Shown in pieces: positions 56,062-64,000 of a stretch of 64,000 bases of DNA; positions within the stretch are counted from its first letter, which is position 1; each line of letters starts with the position of its first letter. Location: NCBI GenBank assembly GCA_903919455.1, contig CAIXIJ010000063.1, positions 1 to 64,000 on the forward strand. The letters run 5' to 3'. The notes beneath the pieces are model-generated. The model saw only the letters and a list, made by a program, of their open reading frames with translations. It did no database searches and was not told the origin of the DNA. The DNA comes from an uncultured Acidimicrobiaceae bacterium (GTDB taxonomy: Bacteria; Actinomycetota; Acidimicrobiia; Acidimicrobiales; Ilumatobacteraceae). The translations under genes and the position numbers were made by a program.

Positions 56062-58051
56062 GGAGCAACGGACCGATGAATCTCGTCGCCACCTCGTAGG
56101 CGGCGACGGGCGCGAGGTGCAACCCATCGGGCCGCCACGTGTCGTCAGCGGGCTCATGTGTGGTGAGCCAGTCGTCGAGGCGTGCCAGCCGAACGCGATC
56201 CGGATGCCGAGACGCCTCGCGTTCGATGACACCCATGAACACGGCCCAATCCTCGGACGGAATCGGCTTCACCTTGGCCTGCGGCCATCGGTCGCTGGGC
56301 CTAGGCGGCATCACCCACACGATGGCGTGCACACCGGAAGCCACCAACTGATCGGTGAGGATGTCGTAGTTCGATCGCATCCGGTCGCGGTAGCGCACAT
56401 CGACGGGTCGTAACGGCCCCTCCGCAGCACTCCAGGTGCGGTCCACCACATCGGGCAACGTCACCATGATGGCCACAATGTCGGGTACACCGCTGCGGAT
56501 GATGTTCGGCAACTCCACGTCGAATGCATGCTCGCAGTTCGCGCGGAAGCGATCGCCGCCATCTCCGTACATCGACGACTTGCGTACCAAGCCGCAACCC
56601 AATCGGGCCAGGGACGCCACCTGCACCATCTCGGGGTGTTCACCCGCCCACCGGTACAAACCCTCGGCCAACGCCACACCGGTGGAGTCGCCGAGCAGCA
56701 GCACCCGCTGGGGCGGGCCGGACGCAGTAGTGGGTGGGTGCGGCAGCGCAGAGGTGACCGGCGTCGTCGATGGTGACATCGAGGCCACGTCGGTGGACGA
56801 GGTGACCGGGTGACTGGTGATGTTCGGCGCGGCGATGCTGGAGCTGGGGACGGTGGGCGGGGCGAAGGTGGCCGGCACATCCGTGGCGCCGCTGAACACA
56901 GGAGCGGGCGCGGGCACCACGATCATGGCCAATGCGGCAACGACCACCATGGCGGTCACGGCGCGTCGGGCCAGCAGCGCGGGCGCGCCGCCACCGTGTC
57001 GAATCGGCTGTTCGAGGAACCGGAACGACGCCTCTGCGACCAAAAGGGTGACGACCATACGAACCACGAACAACGCCCAACCGTCGGCGCCGACTCGGCG
57101 GCCGGTGATCAGCGCGTACACCGGCCAGTGGTAGAGGTACACGCCATAGCTGATGCGTCCGAGGTGCACCAACGGGCGAAGGCTGAACGCGGAGCGCAAC
57201 GGCCCTGGCACCTGCAGACCGAGGATCACGGCCGCCGACGCGAGCGCAAACACGCCCAACCAACCGGTGTAGGCCGGACCACGATCCGCCGGCCACGCCA
57301 CTGCAGCCCACAGCACCACCAGCAGACCGCCTGCCCCGAGCCACGCCACCAGACGACCACTCACCGTACGTCCGTAGAGCAGCGCTGCCAGTGCAGCGCC
57401 CACCAGGATCTCACCAAGGCGAGCAGGCGTGGCCCAGTACGCGGCGTCGGGCCCCCACAGAGCAGCGATCGCAAAGGCCGCGGCAACAGCCACCACGGCA
57501 CCGCCCACCAGCACCCGTCGAACCGTACGAGGGTGCTGGGCTCGCGTCAGTAGCCACGTACACGCCAGTGGCCACAGCCAGTAGAACTGCTCTTCCACCG
57601 AGAGCGACCAGAAATGGTCCACCGGCCCGAGCGAGCCCGCATTACGAGCGATCAGGTCGGCATAGCTGCTGCCTCCGGACAGCGCATTCCAGTTCGCTAC
57701 CTGCAGCAGTGCCGCCAGTAGATCGCGTCGAAGGTGCGGTAAGCCTCCGAACTCTCCGAAGGCAGCCAGCACCGCAACCGCAGCGAGACAGAACAGACTC
57801 GCCGGCAACAACCGCCGGACACGTCTCGCATAGAAGCTCCGCAGCGACAGTCGGCCGCTGACGTCGTGCTCGGCCAACAACAGGCCGGTGATGAGAAAGC
57901 CCGACAGCGTGAAGAACACCGACACGCCCACGTAGCCGCCGGTCATCCACGAGAACCCACCATGGAACAGCAACACCAACGTCACTGCCACGCCGCGCAG
58001 GCCGTCGAGAGCGGGCTGATACTCCCGATGAGGGTGGGCGCCGGTGTTCAC
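56042..58051 (-). CDS. Acyltransferase-3 with C-terminal SGNH domain (OafA/OatA-like)
   Basis: A 669-residue two-part protein. The N-terminal 370 residues form the ten-helix acyltransferase-3 domain (YQPALDGLRGVAVTLVLLFH with the catalytic His, SVFFTLSGFLITGLLL, FWSLSVEEQFYWLWPL). After a Thr/Pro-rich linker the SGNH hydrolase-like domain shows VLLLGDSTGVALAEGL with Ser, and DGLHLAPVAAYE as the late Asp-x2-His. Such proteins O-acetylate peptidoglycan or surface polysaccharide on the outside. GTG 58051 is the start. Five nt after the enoyl-CoA hydratase stop. Confidence 0.9.
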   Translation of the reverse strand: MNTGAHPHREYQPALDGLRGVAVTLVLLFHGGFSWMTGGYVGVSVFFTLSGFLITGLLLAEHDVSGRLSLRSFYARRVRRLLPASLFCLAAVAVLAAFGEFGGLPHLRRDLLAALLQVANWNALSGGSSYADLIARNAGSLGPVDHFWSLSVEEQFYWLWPLACTWLLTRAQHPRTVRRVLVGGAVVAVAAAFAIAALWGPDAAYWATPARLGEILVGAALAALLYGRTVSGRLVAWLGAGGLLVVLWAAVAWPADRGPAYTGWLGVFALASAAVILGLQVPGPLRSAFSLRPLVHLGRISYGVYLYHWPVYALITGRRVGADGWALFVVRMVVTLLVAEASFRFLEQPIRHGGGAPALLARRAVTAMVVVAALAMIVVPAPAPVFSGATDVPATFAPPTVPSSSIAAPNITSHPVTSSTDVASMSPSTTPVTSALPHPPTTASGPPQRVLLLGDSTGVALAEGLYRWAGEHPEMVQVASLARLGCGLVRKSSMYGDGGDRFRANCEHAFDVELPNIIRSGVPDIVAIMVTLPDVVDRTWSAAEGPLRPVDVRYRDRMRSNYDILTDQLVASGVHAIVWVMPPRPSDRWPQAKVKPIPSEDWAVFMGVIEREASRHPDRVRLARLDDWLTTHEPADDTWRPDGLHLAPVAAYEVATRFIGPLLLNSPRQ

Positions 58052-58055
58052 ACCA

Positions 58056-58829
58056 TCAGCGGCCGGTGAAGGCGGCCTTGCCCGGCCCGTGCTCGAGGAA
58101 ACTCTGCACGCCGATACGGCTGTCGTCGGTGTGGAAGACCAACTCGAACAGGCCACGCTCCAATCGGAGGCCGCCCGCAAGGTCGGTGTTCAACCCTTCA
58201 TCCACCGCTCGCTTCACCAAGCACTGGGCCTCCGATGCGCCCTTGGCCACCTCGGCAGCGAGGGTGAGGGCCCGTTCGTGCAGGGCTTCGGGCGGCACCA
58301 CTTCGTCGGCCAAACCAATGCGCAGCGCTTCGTCGGCCTTCACCTGACGACCCGTGATCATCATCTCCTTGGCGCGACTGGCCCCCACCGTTCGGGCGAG
58401 CCGTTGCGTGCCGCCGCCGCCGGGAATGATGCCCAGCAGAATCTCGGGCTGGCCGAACACGGCACGCTCGGATGCGATGCGATAGTCGCAGGCCAGCGCG
58501 AGTTCGCAGCCACCGCCGAGCGCATAGCCCGAGACAGCAGCGATGACGAAGCGAGGAACAGCGGCCAGCGTGTCGAGGGCTCGGTGAAAGCCTTCGGCGA
58601 TGGCACGGCCCTCCGATGGTCCGCCGAACTCGCTGATGTCGGCCCCCGCAGCGAAGATCCGCTCGCCACCCGTGACCACCACGGCGCCCGGGGGGTTGGA
58701 GGTGAGGTCGTCGGCCACCGCCAGCAGATCGGCCAACATCGCCTGCGAGAGCGCGTTCACCTTCGGATTGTTCAATGTGACGACGGCCACGCCATCGTCG
58801 CGGCGTTCGACCAGTACCAGTTCACCCAT
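58056..58829 (-). CDS. Enoyl-CoA hydratase/isomerase family protein
   Basis: A 257-residue crotonase: oxyanion motifs GGERIFAAGADISEF and VSGYALGGGCELALACD, with catalytic Glu positions in GQPEILLGIIPGGGGTQRL, as in true hydratases (both Glu present). It adds water to trans-2-enoyl-CoA in beta-oxidation or amino acid breakdown. TAGGGT ends 7 nt before the ATG at 58829, a leaderless start; the open extension upstream has no family match. meaB begins 31 nt away on the same strand. Confidence 0.92.
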   Translation of the reverse strand: MGELVLVERRDDGVAVVTLNNPKVNALSQAMLADLLAVADDLTSNPPGAVVVTGGERIFAAGADISEFGGPSEGRAIAEGFHRALDTLAAVPRFVIAAVSGYALGGGCELALACDYRIASERAVFGQPEILLGIIPGGGGTQRLARTVGASRAKEMMITGRQVKADEALRIGLADEVVPPEALHERALTLAAEVAKGASEAQCLVKRAVDEGLNTDLAGGLRLERGLFELVFHTDDSRIGVQSFLEHGPGKAAFTGR

Positions 58830-58860
58830 CCCCTGCACCCTAGCGAGGCCAGCGCCGGGG

Positions 58861-59823
58861 TCAGGCCCCAACCGAGCGCAGCATCTCGTCGGCGGCCGAC
58901 CAGGGGTCGATGGTGTGGGCAATCACACCAACCTGCAGTTCAGTCCATCGCTCGCCCGTGACGATCTCCCTGGCGCGCTGCTCGAGCCGGCGCGCCACGA
59001 TCTCGCGGAGTTCCTCGCGGAGGCGGAACTCGCGCCGACGAGCGAGTTCGCCCGTCGAGACGATGTGGTCGCGGTGCGCCATGACGGTGGTCCAGAGCAC
59101 ATCCACACCCTGCTTCTCCGTTGCGATGGCGGACAGAATGGGCGGACGCCAGGCATCGTGGGCAAGGTCGCTGAGTTCCAGCATCTGCTCGAGATCGCGA
59201 CGTGTTTCCTCGGTGCCTTTGCGGTCGGCCTTGTTGATCACGAACACATCGGCGATCTCCATCAGACCCGCTTTGTTCGCCTGCACGGAGTCGCCCCAGC
59301 CCGGGTTCACCACCACCACGGTGGTGTCGGCCTTACCGGCGATCTCCACTTCCACCTGTCCCACGCCCACGGTCTCGACCAGGATCCAGCGCTTTCCGAC
59401 CGCGTCGAGCAGACGAACGGCCTCCGGGGTGGCAAGCGAGAGACCGCCGAGGTGGCCTCTGGTGGCCATGGAGCGGATGAAGACGCCCGGATCGGTGGCG
59501 TGGTCCTGCATGCGAACACGGTCGCCGAGGATGGCCCCTCCGGTGAACGGCGACGAGGGGTCGATGGCAAGCACCGCCACCTCCTCGCCGAGCGAGCGGA
59601 TGTGTCCGATGGTGGCGGAAGTGAGCGTGCTCTTGCCGGCGCCGGGGGCGCCGGTAAGACCCACCGTGTAACCACCGCCCGACTTCGGATACGAAACGCG
59701 ACCGATCTCGCGGGCGTCATCCTCGCCACGTTCCACCAGCGACAACAGGCGCGCCAACGACGCTCGATCGCCGCCGAGGGCAGCGTCGAACAGCGCAGGA
59801 ACCGGCAACGATCGGCGACTCAT
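58861..59823 (-). CDS. meaB: Methylmalonyl-CoA mutase-associated GTPase
   Basis: A 320-residue G3E GTPase (MeaB/ArgK) that guards and loads adenosylcobalamin in methylmalonyl-CoA mutase or related mutases. Walker A GAPGAGKST (about 57-65), VLAIDPSSPFTGGAILGDRVRM (base and switch), ETVGVGQVEVEIAGKADTT and NKADRKG as G4. The mutase itself is not in the window. ATG 59823 overlaps the NifU-like gene stop by 4 nt. Confidence 0.92.
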   Translation of the reverse strand: MSRRSLPVPALFDAALGGDRASLARLLSLVERGEDDAREIGRVSYPKSGGGYTVGLTGAPGAGKSTLTSATIGHIRSLGEEVAVLAIDPSSPFTGGAILGDRVRMQDHATDPGVFIRSMATRGHLGGLSLATPEAVRLLDAVGKRWILVETVGVGQVEVEIAGKADTTVVVVNPGWGDSVQANKAGLMEIADVFVINKADRKGTEETRRDLEQMLELSDLAHDAWRPPILSAIATEKQGVDVLWTTVMAHRDHIVSTGELARRREFRLREELREIVARRLEQRAREIVTGERWTELQVGVIAHTIDPWSAADEMLRSVGA

Positions 59824-60071
59824 TCGGGGGCCACGAGTTCCGGGTCGGCGACATTGACCACTTCGTGCACACCATCGATTCGATCGCGCATGATGCGCTC
59901 GACCCCGGCCTTCAACGTGACCGTGCTGGTGGGGCAGGTACCACACGCCCCAACCAGGGTGACGTACACGATGCCGGTGGATTCGTCGACATCTCGCAAC
60001 ACGATGTCGCCACCGTCGGCCTGCAGCGCAGGCCGGATGATCTCGATCGTTTCTTCGACTTGCGTGCGCAT
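59820..60071 (-). CDS. NifU-like Fe-S scaffold protein
   Basis: An 83-residue NifU C-terminal domain. Cys43 and Cys46 (GACGTCPTSTVT) can hold a transient [4Fe-4S] cluster between two monomers; IIRPALQADGGDIVLRDVDE is the family opening. It probably carries clusters to target enzymes. ATG 60071; overlaps meaB by 4 nt. Divergent from the lipoprotein gene. Confidence 0.9.
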   Translation of the reverse strand: MRTQVEETIEIIRPALQADGGDIVLRDVDESTGIVYVTLVGACGTCPTSTVTLKAGVERIMRDRIDGVHEVVNVADPELVAPE

Positions 60072-60141
60072 GATCGGTCGGCGGGAACTTTCGTGAGTGC
60101 TGGAGCAACTATTGAACCAGCCCCTAGCCTCTGAAAGCGAC

Positions 60142-60603
60142 ATGAGAACTCTCCGTAACCTCGCCCTGGTGTCCGTACTCGCTCTTGCCGCTGTCGCATG
60201 CAGCGACGACGCGGCCACGGTCACGTACAGCACGGTCGCCACACCCGACACCACCGCTGTCGCATCCGTCACCACAGACGCTGCATCGGTCGCCACGTCG
60301 CCAGCTCCCGACGCCACCGATCCTCCCGGCACCGCCATCGATGGTCCGGCGCAGATCGATGTGGTGGTCGGTACCGACAGCGGCCCCGCGCGGGTGGAGA
60401 AGGTGAAGGCGGGTGCCGACATCACGCTGAACATCACCAATCCGAATGCCGCCGACGAGTACCACGTACACGGCATCGACCTCGAACAGAAGGCCGACAA
60501 GGGAGTGATGGCGACGCTGAACTTCACCATCGATGAACCCGGCACCTACGAGGTGGAGAGCCACGTCACCGAAGAAGTTCTCCTCGTCATCGAAGTAGTC
60601 TGA
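60142..60603 (+). CDS. Cupredoxin-like lipoprotein
   Basis: A 153-residue exported lipoprotein: the signal [19 protein letters not shown] puts the lipid Cys at residue 20, then a Thr/Ala/Pro linker. The C-terminal 85 residues have the cupredoxin-like beta plan of EfeO-type N-domains: VVVGTDSGPARVEKVKAGADITLNI, DEYHVHGIDLEQ, LNFTIDEPGTYEVESH, ending LLVIEVV. Two His in YHVHGID and one in ESHVTEE could bind metal, but the Cys/Met ligands of blue copper proteins are missing. ATG 60142. Confidence 0.75.
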   Translation: MRTLRNLALVSVLALAAVACSDDAATVTYSTVATPDTTAVASVTTDAASVATSPAPDATDPPGTAIDGPAQIDVVVGTDSGPARVEKVKAGADITLNITNPNAADEYHVHGIDLEQKADKGVMATLNFTIDEPGTYEVESHVTEEVLLVIEVV

Positions 60604-60608
60604 CGATC

Positions 60609-60734
60609 ATGTTGGCGCACCAAGGCGGATGGGACGAGATCCTTCTCGTCCTCGGCCCGATCGCAATCATCGCCGCGCTGCTCTTCCTCGCGAAGAAGCG
60701 CGTCAAGAACAACAAGCCCACCAACGACGCCTGA
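60609..60734 (+). CDS. Single-pass membrane peptide (41 aa)
   Basis: A 41-residue frame 5 nt after the lipoprotein stop, starting MLAHQGGWDE. One membrane helix (ILLVLGPIAIIAALLFLAKK) and a basic, polar tail (KRVKNNKPTNDA) put the C-terminus in the cytosol. Tight spacing, similar base use and sensible topology support a real gene in the same transcript as the cupredoxin-like lipoprotein. Function unknown. Confidence 0.6.
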   Translation: MLAHQGGWDEILLVLGPIAIIAALLFLAKKRVKNNKPTNDA

Positions 60735-60770
60735 ATCGCGCCCCAGTCGTTGGGGCACGAGAGGCGGTTG

Positions 60771-62051
60771 TCAGTCGACGCGTTCGATGTCGGCGCCCAG
60801 CGACGCCAAGCGACCCACTAGGTCGTCGTAGCCGCGGTCCACGTGATGCACGCCGGTCATCGACGTCTCACCATCGGCGGCAAGACCCGCCACCACCAGC
60901 GCGGCGCCGGCGCGAATGTCGGGCGCCCGCACCGGCGCACCGCTCAATTGCGCGACGCCACGCACGACCGCGTGATGCCCATCCGCGCGGATGTCGGCAC
61001 CGAGACGCTGTAGTTCCTCGACGTAGCGGAACCGACCGGGATACAGGTTCTCCGTGACGATGCCCACACCGTCGGCAACGCTGAGCATGGTGACGATCAG
61101 GGGCTTGTAGTCCGTGGCAATGCCCGGGTATGGCAGCGTGGCCACATCGACGCTCCGAAGACGTTGCGGAGCGAAGACCGCAAGACTGGAGGTGGGTCCC
61201 ACGCCAGCCGACGTGACCACCAAGCCCATGTCGTGGAAGCGACGTAGCAGCATCTCCATGTGATCGGCTCGGGCGCCTCGCAGCACCACCTCGCCGCCAC
61301 AGACCGCCACCGCGGCGAGATAGGTGGCCGCCTGAATGCGGTCGGCCACGACCGCGTGGGTGATGGCCTTCAGTTCACCCGGTTCCACGCCGTGGACGGT
61401 GAGGGTGGACGTGCCGATGCCTTCGATCTGAGCACCCATGCCCACGAGAAAGTTGCACAGGTCGCCGATCTCGGGTTCTCGAGCAGCGTTGTCGAGCACC
61501 GTGGTTCCCTTGGCGTACACGGCGGCAGTGACGATGTTCTCGGTGGCACCGACGCTGGGGAACTCCAGGGTGATCGACGCGCCATGCAGACGATCCGCCG
61601 TGGCCTCCACCACACCGTGGCGGAACTCGAACACAGCGCCCATGGCCTCGAGCGCCGTGAGGTGCATGTCGATGGGCCGACTGCCGAAGTCGTCGCCTCC
61701 GGGCAACGACAGCGAGACGCGGCCGAAACGACCCAGCAGCGGACCCAGCACATTGATGCTGGCACGGATGCGCTCCACCAGTTCGTAGGGCGCGACGGGT
61801 GTGATGTTCCCGTGGTTGACGAGTCGCAGGGTCCCCGGCTGCACCACTTCGCTGGACACGCCGATGGCTGCGAGCAGGTCGGCCATGATGCCCACGTCGG
61901 CGATGTCGGGCACGTTCGTGAGTGTGTACTCGCCATCGGCCAGCAGGGTGGCCGCCATCAGTTTGAGTACCGAGTTCTTGGCGCCCGGAATGGTGATCTC
62001 ACCCTGCAGCGGGCCTGCCCGGCGGATGAGAATGCGAGGCTCGTCGGTCAT
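60771..62051 (-). CDS. murA: UDP-N-acetylglucosamine 1-carboxyvinyltransferase, fosfomycin-resistant type
   Basis: First step of peptidoglycan synthesis: adds enolpyruvate from PEP to UDP-GlcNAc in the cytosol. The 426-residue protein has [15 protein letters not shown] with the PEP-binding Lys25 and the [20 protein letters not shown] active-site loop. The residue matching Cys115 of E. coli is Asp120 (PGGD instead of PGGC), as in M. tuberculosis, where this change gives resistance to fosfomycin. ATG 62051 begins [15 protein letters not shown]. Convergent spacing after a small hairpin (60741-60757). Confidence 0.95.
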   Translation of the reverse strand: MTDEPRILIRRAGPLQGEITIPGAKNSVLKLMAATLLADGEYTLTNVPDIADVGIMADLLAAIGVSSEVVQPGTLRLVNHGNITPVAPYELVERIRASINVLGPLLGRFGRVSLSLPGGDDFGSRPIDMHLTALEAMGAVFEFRHGVVEATADRLHGASITLEFPSVGATENIVTAAVYAKGTTVLDNAAREPEIGDLCNFLVGMGAQIEGIGTSTLTVHGVEPGELKAITHAVVADRIQAATYLAAVAVCGGEVVLRGARADHMEMLLRRFHDMGLVVTSAGVGPTSSLAVFAPQRLRSVDVATLPYPGIATDYKPLIVTMLSVADGVGIVTENLYPGRFRYVEELQRLGADIRADGHHAVVRGVAQLSGAPVRAPDIRAGAALVVAGLAADGETSMTGVHHVDRGYDDLVGRLASLGADIERVD

Positions 62052-62117
62052 CTTGGCATCCAGTATGCCGGGCGAGAGCACCGTGGTGCTTGCACCACTG
62101 CCGGTAGCCTCCGAGCC

Positions 62118-63623
62118 GTGCGCGGCCGCGAGCAGACCCTCACGATGGCGTGGCCACACGGGTCGCCCGAAGCGCAGGTGGCCACCACCGCGCGCACAGA
62201 CCTCTTGGAGGAGCTGGACCTCGGCGGCGGCCGATTCGACCAGTCACACGGGCCCTTCCACACCTATCGACGCGAGGTGGAGACCACACCCGAGGTCGTG
62301 CGCGAGACCATCACCTACCGGATCCGGATTCCCTGGTTCGGATGGCTGTTCGCGCTACCCATTCGCCGGTCGCTGCGACACCGTCGAACAGCCGGGGCAC
62401 CGAGCCCGTGGTGGGCGCCCCCGGATCGACTGAGCGCGCGACAGGCATCCACGCTGGCCCTGCTGGCGATGGCGTCGATGGTTGCCACCTTCGCCAACAC
62501 GCTGTTCACGCAAACCGCGAACTTTGCTGCCGATGCCTTCGGCATCACCGACCGGGGGCAGGGCCTCGGTGGCGCCATTGTCCGGCTCGGAGTGCTCATT
62601 GCGCTCCCCTTTGCCGTGCTCGCCGATCGAATAGGCCGACGACGCACCATCATCCTCACCGCATGGCTGGCGCCACTGTTGTGCGCACTGGGCGCACTTG
62701 CACCCAACTTCTGGGTGCTGGTCGCGTCGCAGACGGTGGGCCGACCACTCGGCATCGCGTTGGCGTTGCTGGCAGGCGTGGCGGCAGCGGAGGACATGCC
62801 GCGCAACAGCCGCGCCTACGCCGTCAGCGTGCTCGCCCTGGCCGCCGGACTCGGCGCAGGTGTGGCGGTGGGTGCCCTCAAGCTTGCCGACCTCGGCCCG
62901 AACGGGTGGCGCCTGATCTACCTGCTGTCGCTGATCTGGATTCCGGTGGCCGTCAGCCTGATGCGCCGCCTGATGGAGACCCGCCGGTTCGAGACCGTGC
63001 ATCACATCGCCCAACCACTCAACCGCCGTCGATTGGCACTTGTGGCCGCGGTCGCCCTCACTGCCAACCTCTTCGTGGCCCCGGCGTCGTTCTTTCAGAA
63101 CCGCTATCTCGACGACGTGCGCGGCTACAGCGGTGGCGGGATTGCCATGTTCACGCTGCTCACCGGCACCCCTGCATCACTCGGCCTCATCGTCGGTGGC
63201 CGCCTGGCCGATGCTGTGGGACGACGTACCGTGATTCTGGTGTGCACGCCGATCTCCACCGCATGTCTGGTGGCGGCCTTCGCCACCCACGGCAGCGCGA
63301 TGTGGGCGGCGGCGCTGATCGGCGGATTCACGACTGCCATTTGCTACCCGGCATATCAGGTCTACCGCACCGAGCTGTTCCCCACCGGTAACCGCGGCCG
63401 GGCGAACGGAATCGTCACCACGACCGCTCTCCTCAGTGGCAGCGTCGGCATTCTCGTGGTCGGTTGGGCCCGCGATCACGGCTACAGCTTCGGACAGGTG
63501 ATGGGCATCATGGGTGTCGGGCAACTGATCGCCGCGTCGCTGGCCTACCGCTACTACCCCGAGACCGCTCACCTCGAACTCGAAGCGCTGAACCCCGACG
63601 ACCCGACGATCTCAGAGAACTGA
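62118..63623 (+). CDS. MFS transporter with long cytosolic N-terminus (501 aa)
   Basis: GTG 62118 follows TAGCCT by 7 nt, the local leaderless pattern. The first 105 residues are soluble ([20 protein letters not shown], then [19 protein letters not shown]), after which twelve membrane segments follow. Motif A reads [14 protein letters not shown] and the matching loop in the second half [16 protein letters not shown]. The proton-coupled sugar/organic-acid MFS type seems likely, substrate unknown. Its end overlaps the convergent hydrolase by 12 bases. Confidence 0.87.
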   Translation: MRGREQTLTMAWPHGSPEAQVATTARTDLLEELDLGGGRFDQSHGPFHTYRREVETTPEVVRETITYRIRIPWFGWLFALPIRRSLRHRRTAGAPSPWWAPPDRLSARQASTLALLAMASMVATFANTLFTQTANFAADAFGITDRGQGLGGAIVRLGVLIALPFAVLADRIGRRRTIILTAWLAPLLCALGALAPNFWVLVASQTVGRPLGIALALLAGVAAAEDMPRNSRAYAVSVLALAAGLGAGVAVGALKLADLGPNGWRLIYLLSLIWIPVAVSLMRRLMETRRFETVHHIAQPLNRRRLALVAAVALTANLFVAPASFFQNRYLDDVRGYSGGGIAMFTLLTGTPASLGLIVGGRLADAVGRRTVILVCTPISTACLVAAFATHGSAMWAAALIGGFTTAICYPAYQVYRTELFPTGNRGRANGIVTTTALLSGSVGILVVGWARDHGYSFGQVMGIMGVGQLIAASLAYRYYPETAHLELEALNPDDPTISEN

Positions 63624-64000
63624 CAACCAGTTCTTCACCACGTCGGCGATCTGCGTGTCGCAGCCCTTCAGATCGTGGCCCTTGCGGTCCAGCCAATGGT
63701 GGGTCACGGCACCAGGGATCGTGGACGTCCATTGCAGCAACTCATCCGGTGTGCCGAACGTGTCGCGGGTACCCGACACGAACAGACACGGCACCGACAG
63801 CCGGCTGAAGTGCTCCACGCGCAAGCGATCCGGCTTGCCGGGCGGATGCAGTGGGTACGCGATGAGCACCAGACCCTTCACCGGCAGCGGTTGGTCCTCA
63901 TCGCCCACCACCATCGAACAGATTCGCCCGCCCATCGACCGTCCACCGAGCACCAGGCCGCTACGGCGCATGCCCTTGGCTGCGTCGCGCACGGCCTGCA
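63612..64000 (-). CDS. Alpha/beta hydrolase of the KANL3/TEX30 type (C-terminal part)
   Basis: The gene enters from the right edge, so the start is not seen; 126 or more residues are visible from the last in-frame Met. LVLGGRSMGGRICSMVV is the nucleophile elbow (GRSMGG) typical of the KANL3/TEX30 and dienelactone-hydrolase-like group. LVLIAYPLHPPGKPD follows, then VPCLFVSGTRDTFGTPDEL with the acidic residue and WLDRKGHDLKG with the His. The full triad is present. Substrate unknown. Confidence 0.85.
   Translation of the reverse strand, partial: QAVRDAAKGMRRSGLVLGGRSMGGRICSMVVGDEDQPLPVKGLVLIAYPLHPPGKPDRLRVEHFSRLSVPCLFVSGTRDTFGTPDELLQWTSTIPGAVTHHWLDRKGHDLKGCDTQIADVVKNWLSVL

Noticed and set aside
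53674-56232. A long open frame of about 850 codons on the minus strand opposite glgP
   Set aside because: It is antisense to a clear alpha-glucan phosphorylase, has His/Val/Ala-rich low-information sequence and no family match. High GC makes such shadows common.
60741-60757. Terminator between the membrane peptide gene and murA
   Set aside because: GCCCCA/TGGGGC forms a small hairpin but no T run follows on either strand, so I list it only as a possible end signal.

Overview
The window is high-GC DNA with dense, tightly packed genes on both strands. The gene content points to an actinobacterium, most likely of the Acidimicrobiia (Ilumatobacter-like). Pointers are the actinobacterial type LeuB, an IclR regulator divergent from leuCD, the iscS-mnmA-ligA block, a DUF222/HNH gene, a MurA with Asp instead of the active-site Cys, a PASTA kinase, and many genes that appear to start at the transcript end (a TANNNT hexamer 6-7 nt before ATG or GTG). 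The taxon is an inference from gene content, not from a marker gene.

Layout. 1-640: a mobile-DNA scar, with the end of an IS110-like transposase followed in the same frame by the C-terminal part of a DNA methyltransferase. 813-4276 (minus): an operon of citramalate synthase, an unknown protein and an acyl-CoA dehydrogenase behind an isoleucine-codon attenuator. 4277-4905: about 650 bases without a gene, holding a helically phased array of DnaA-box-like motifs, a probable large structured RNA of about 330 nt with its own promoter and terminator, and palindromic repeats. 4935-14800: ilvE, leuB, greA, a hydrolase, an ABC1 kinase, an FKBP lipoprotein, an IclR regulator, leuC, leuD and a GNAT protein. 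15047-20929: DUF222/HNH protein, DEAD-box helicase, acyl-CoA ligase and an ABC exporter. 21109-25961: two small peptides, an orphan PAS histidine kinase and cysD-cysN-cysC in one tight run, divergent from the exporter. 25958-28101: leuA behind a leucine-codon attenuator, then a ferredoxin. 28231-32498: a small secreted protein and an overlapping set of two membrane-anchored Pro/Thr-rich proteins, ApbE and a ferric-reductase-like membrane protein. 32509-40578: pyrF, serA, an SCP2 protein, an MFS transporter, an SDR, a PASTA kinase and an exported protein. 40586-47621: ligA, a MetE-like protein, a membrane protein, mnmA, iscS and a methyltransferase. 47679-56061: galT, an SRPBCC protein, a Ca-loop repeat protein, azlCD, glgB, a GT4 glycosyltransferase and glgP. 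56042-64000: acyltransferase/SGNH, enoyl-CoA hydratase, meaB, a NifU-like protein, a cupredoxin-like lipoprotein, murA, an MFS transporter and a partial hydrolase.

Working together. The window holds most branched-chain amino acid genes (cimA, leuA, leuB, leuCD, ilvE, plus azlCD export), controlled in at least three visible ways: Ile attenuation, Leu attenuation, and an IclR operator. CimA with LeuBCD gives the threonine-independent route to isoleucine. A glycogen/maltodextrin set (glgB, GT4, glgP, galT) forms a second group. The least ordinary parts are the structured RNA with its phased motif array (4286-4752), the peptide/exporter/kinase/PAPS-synthesis locus (19214-25961) and the ApbE module (29221-32498).
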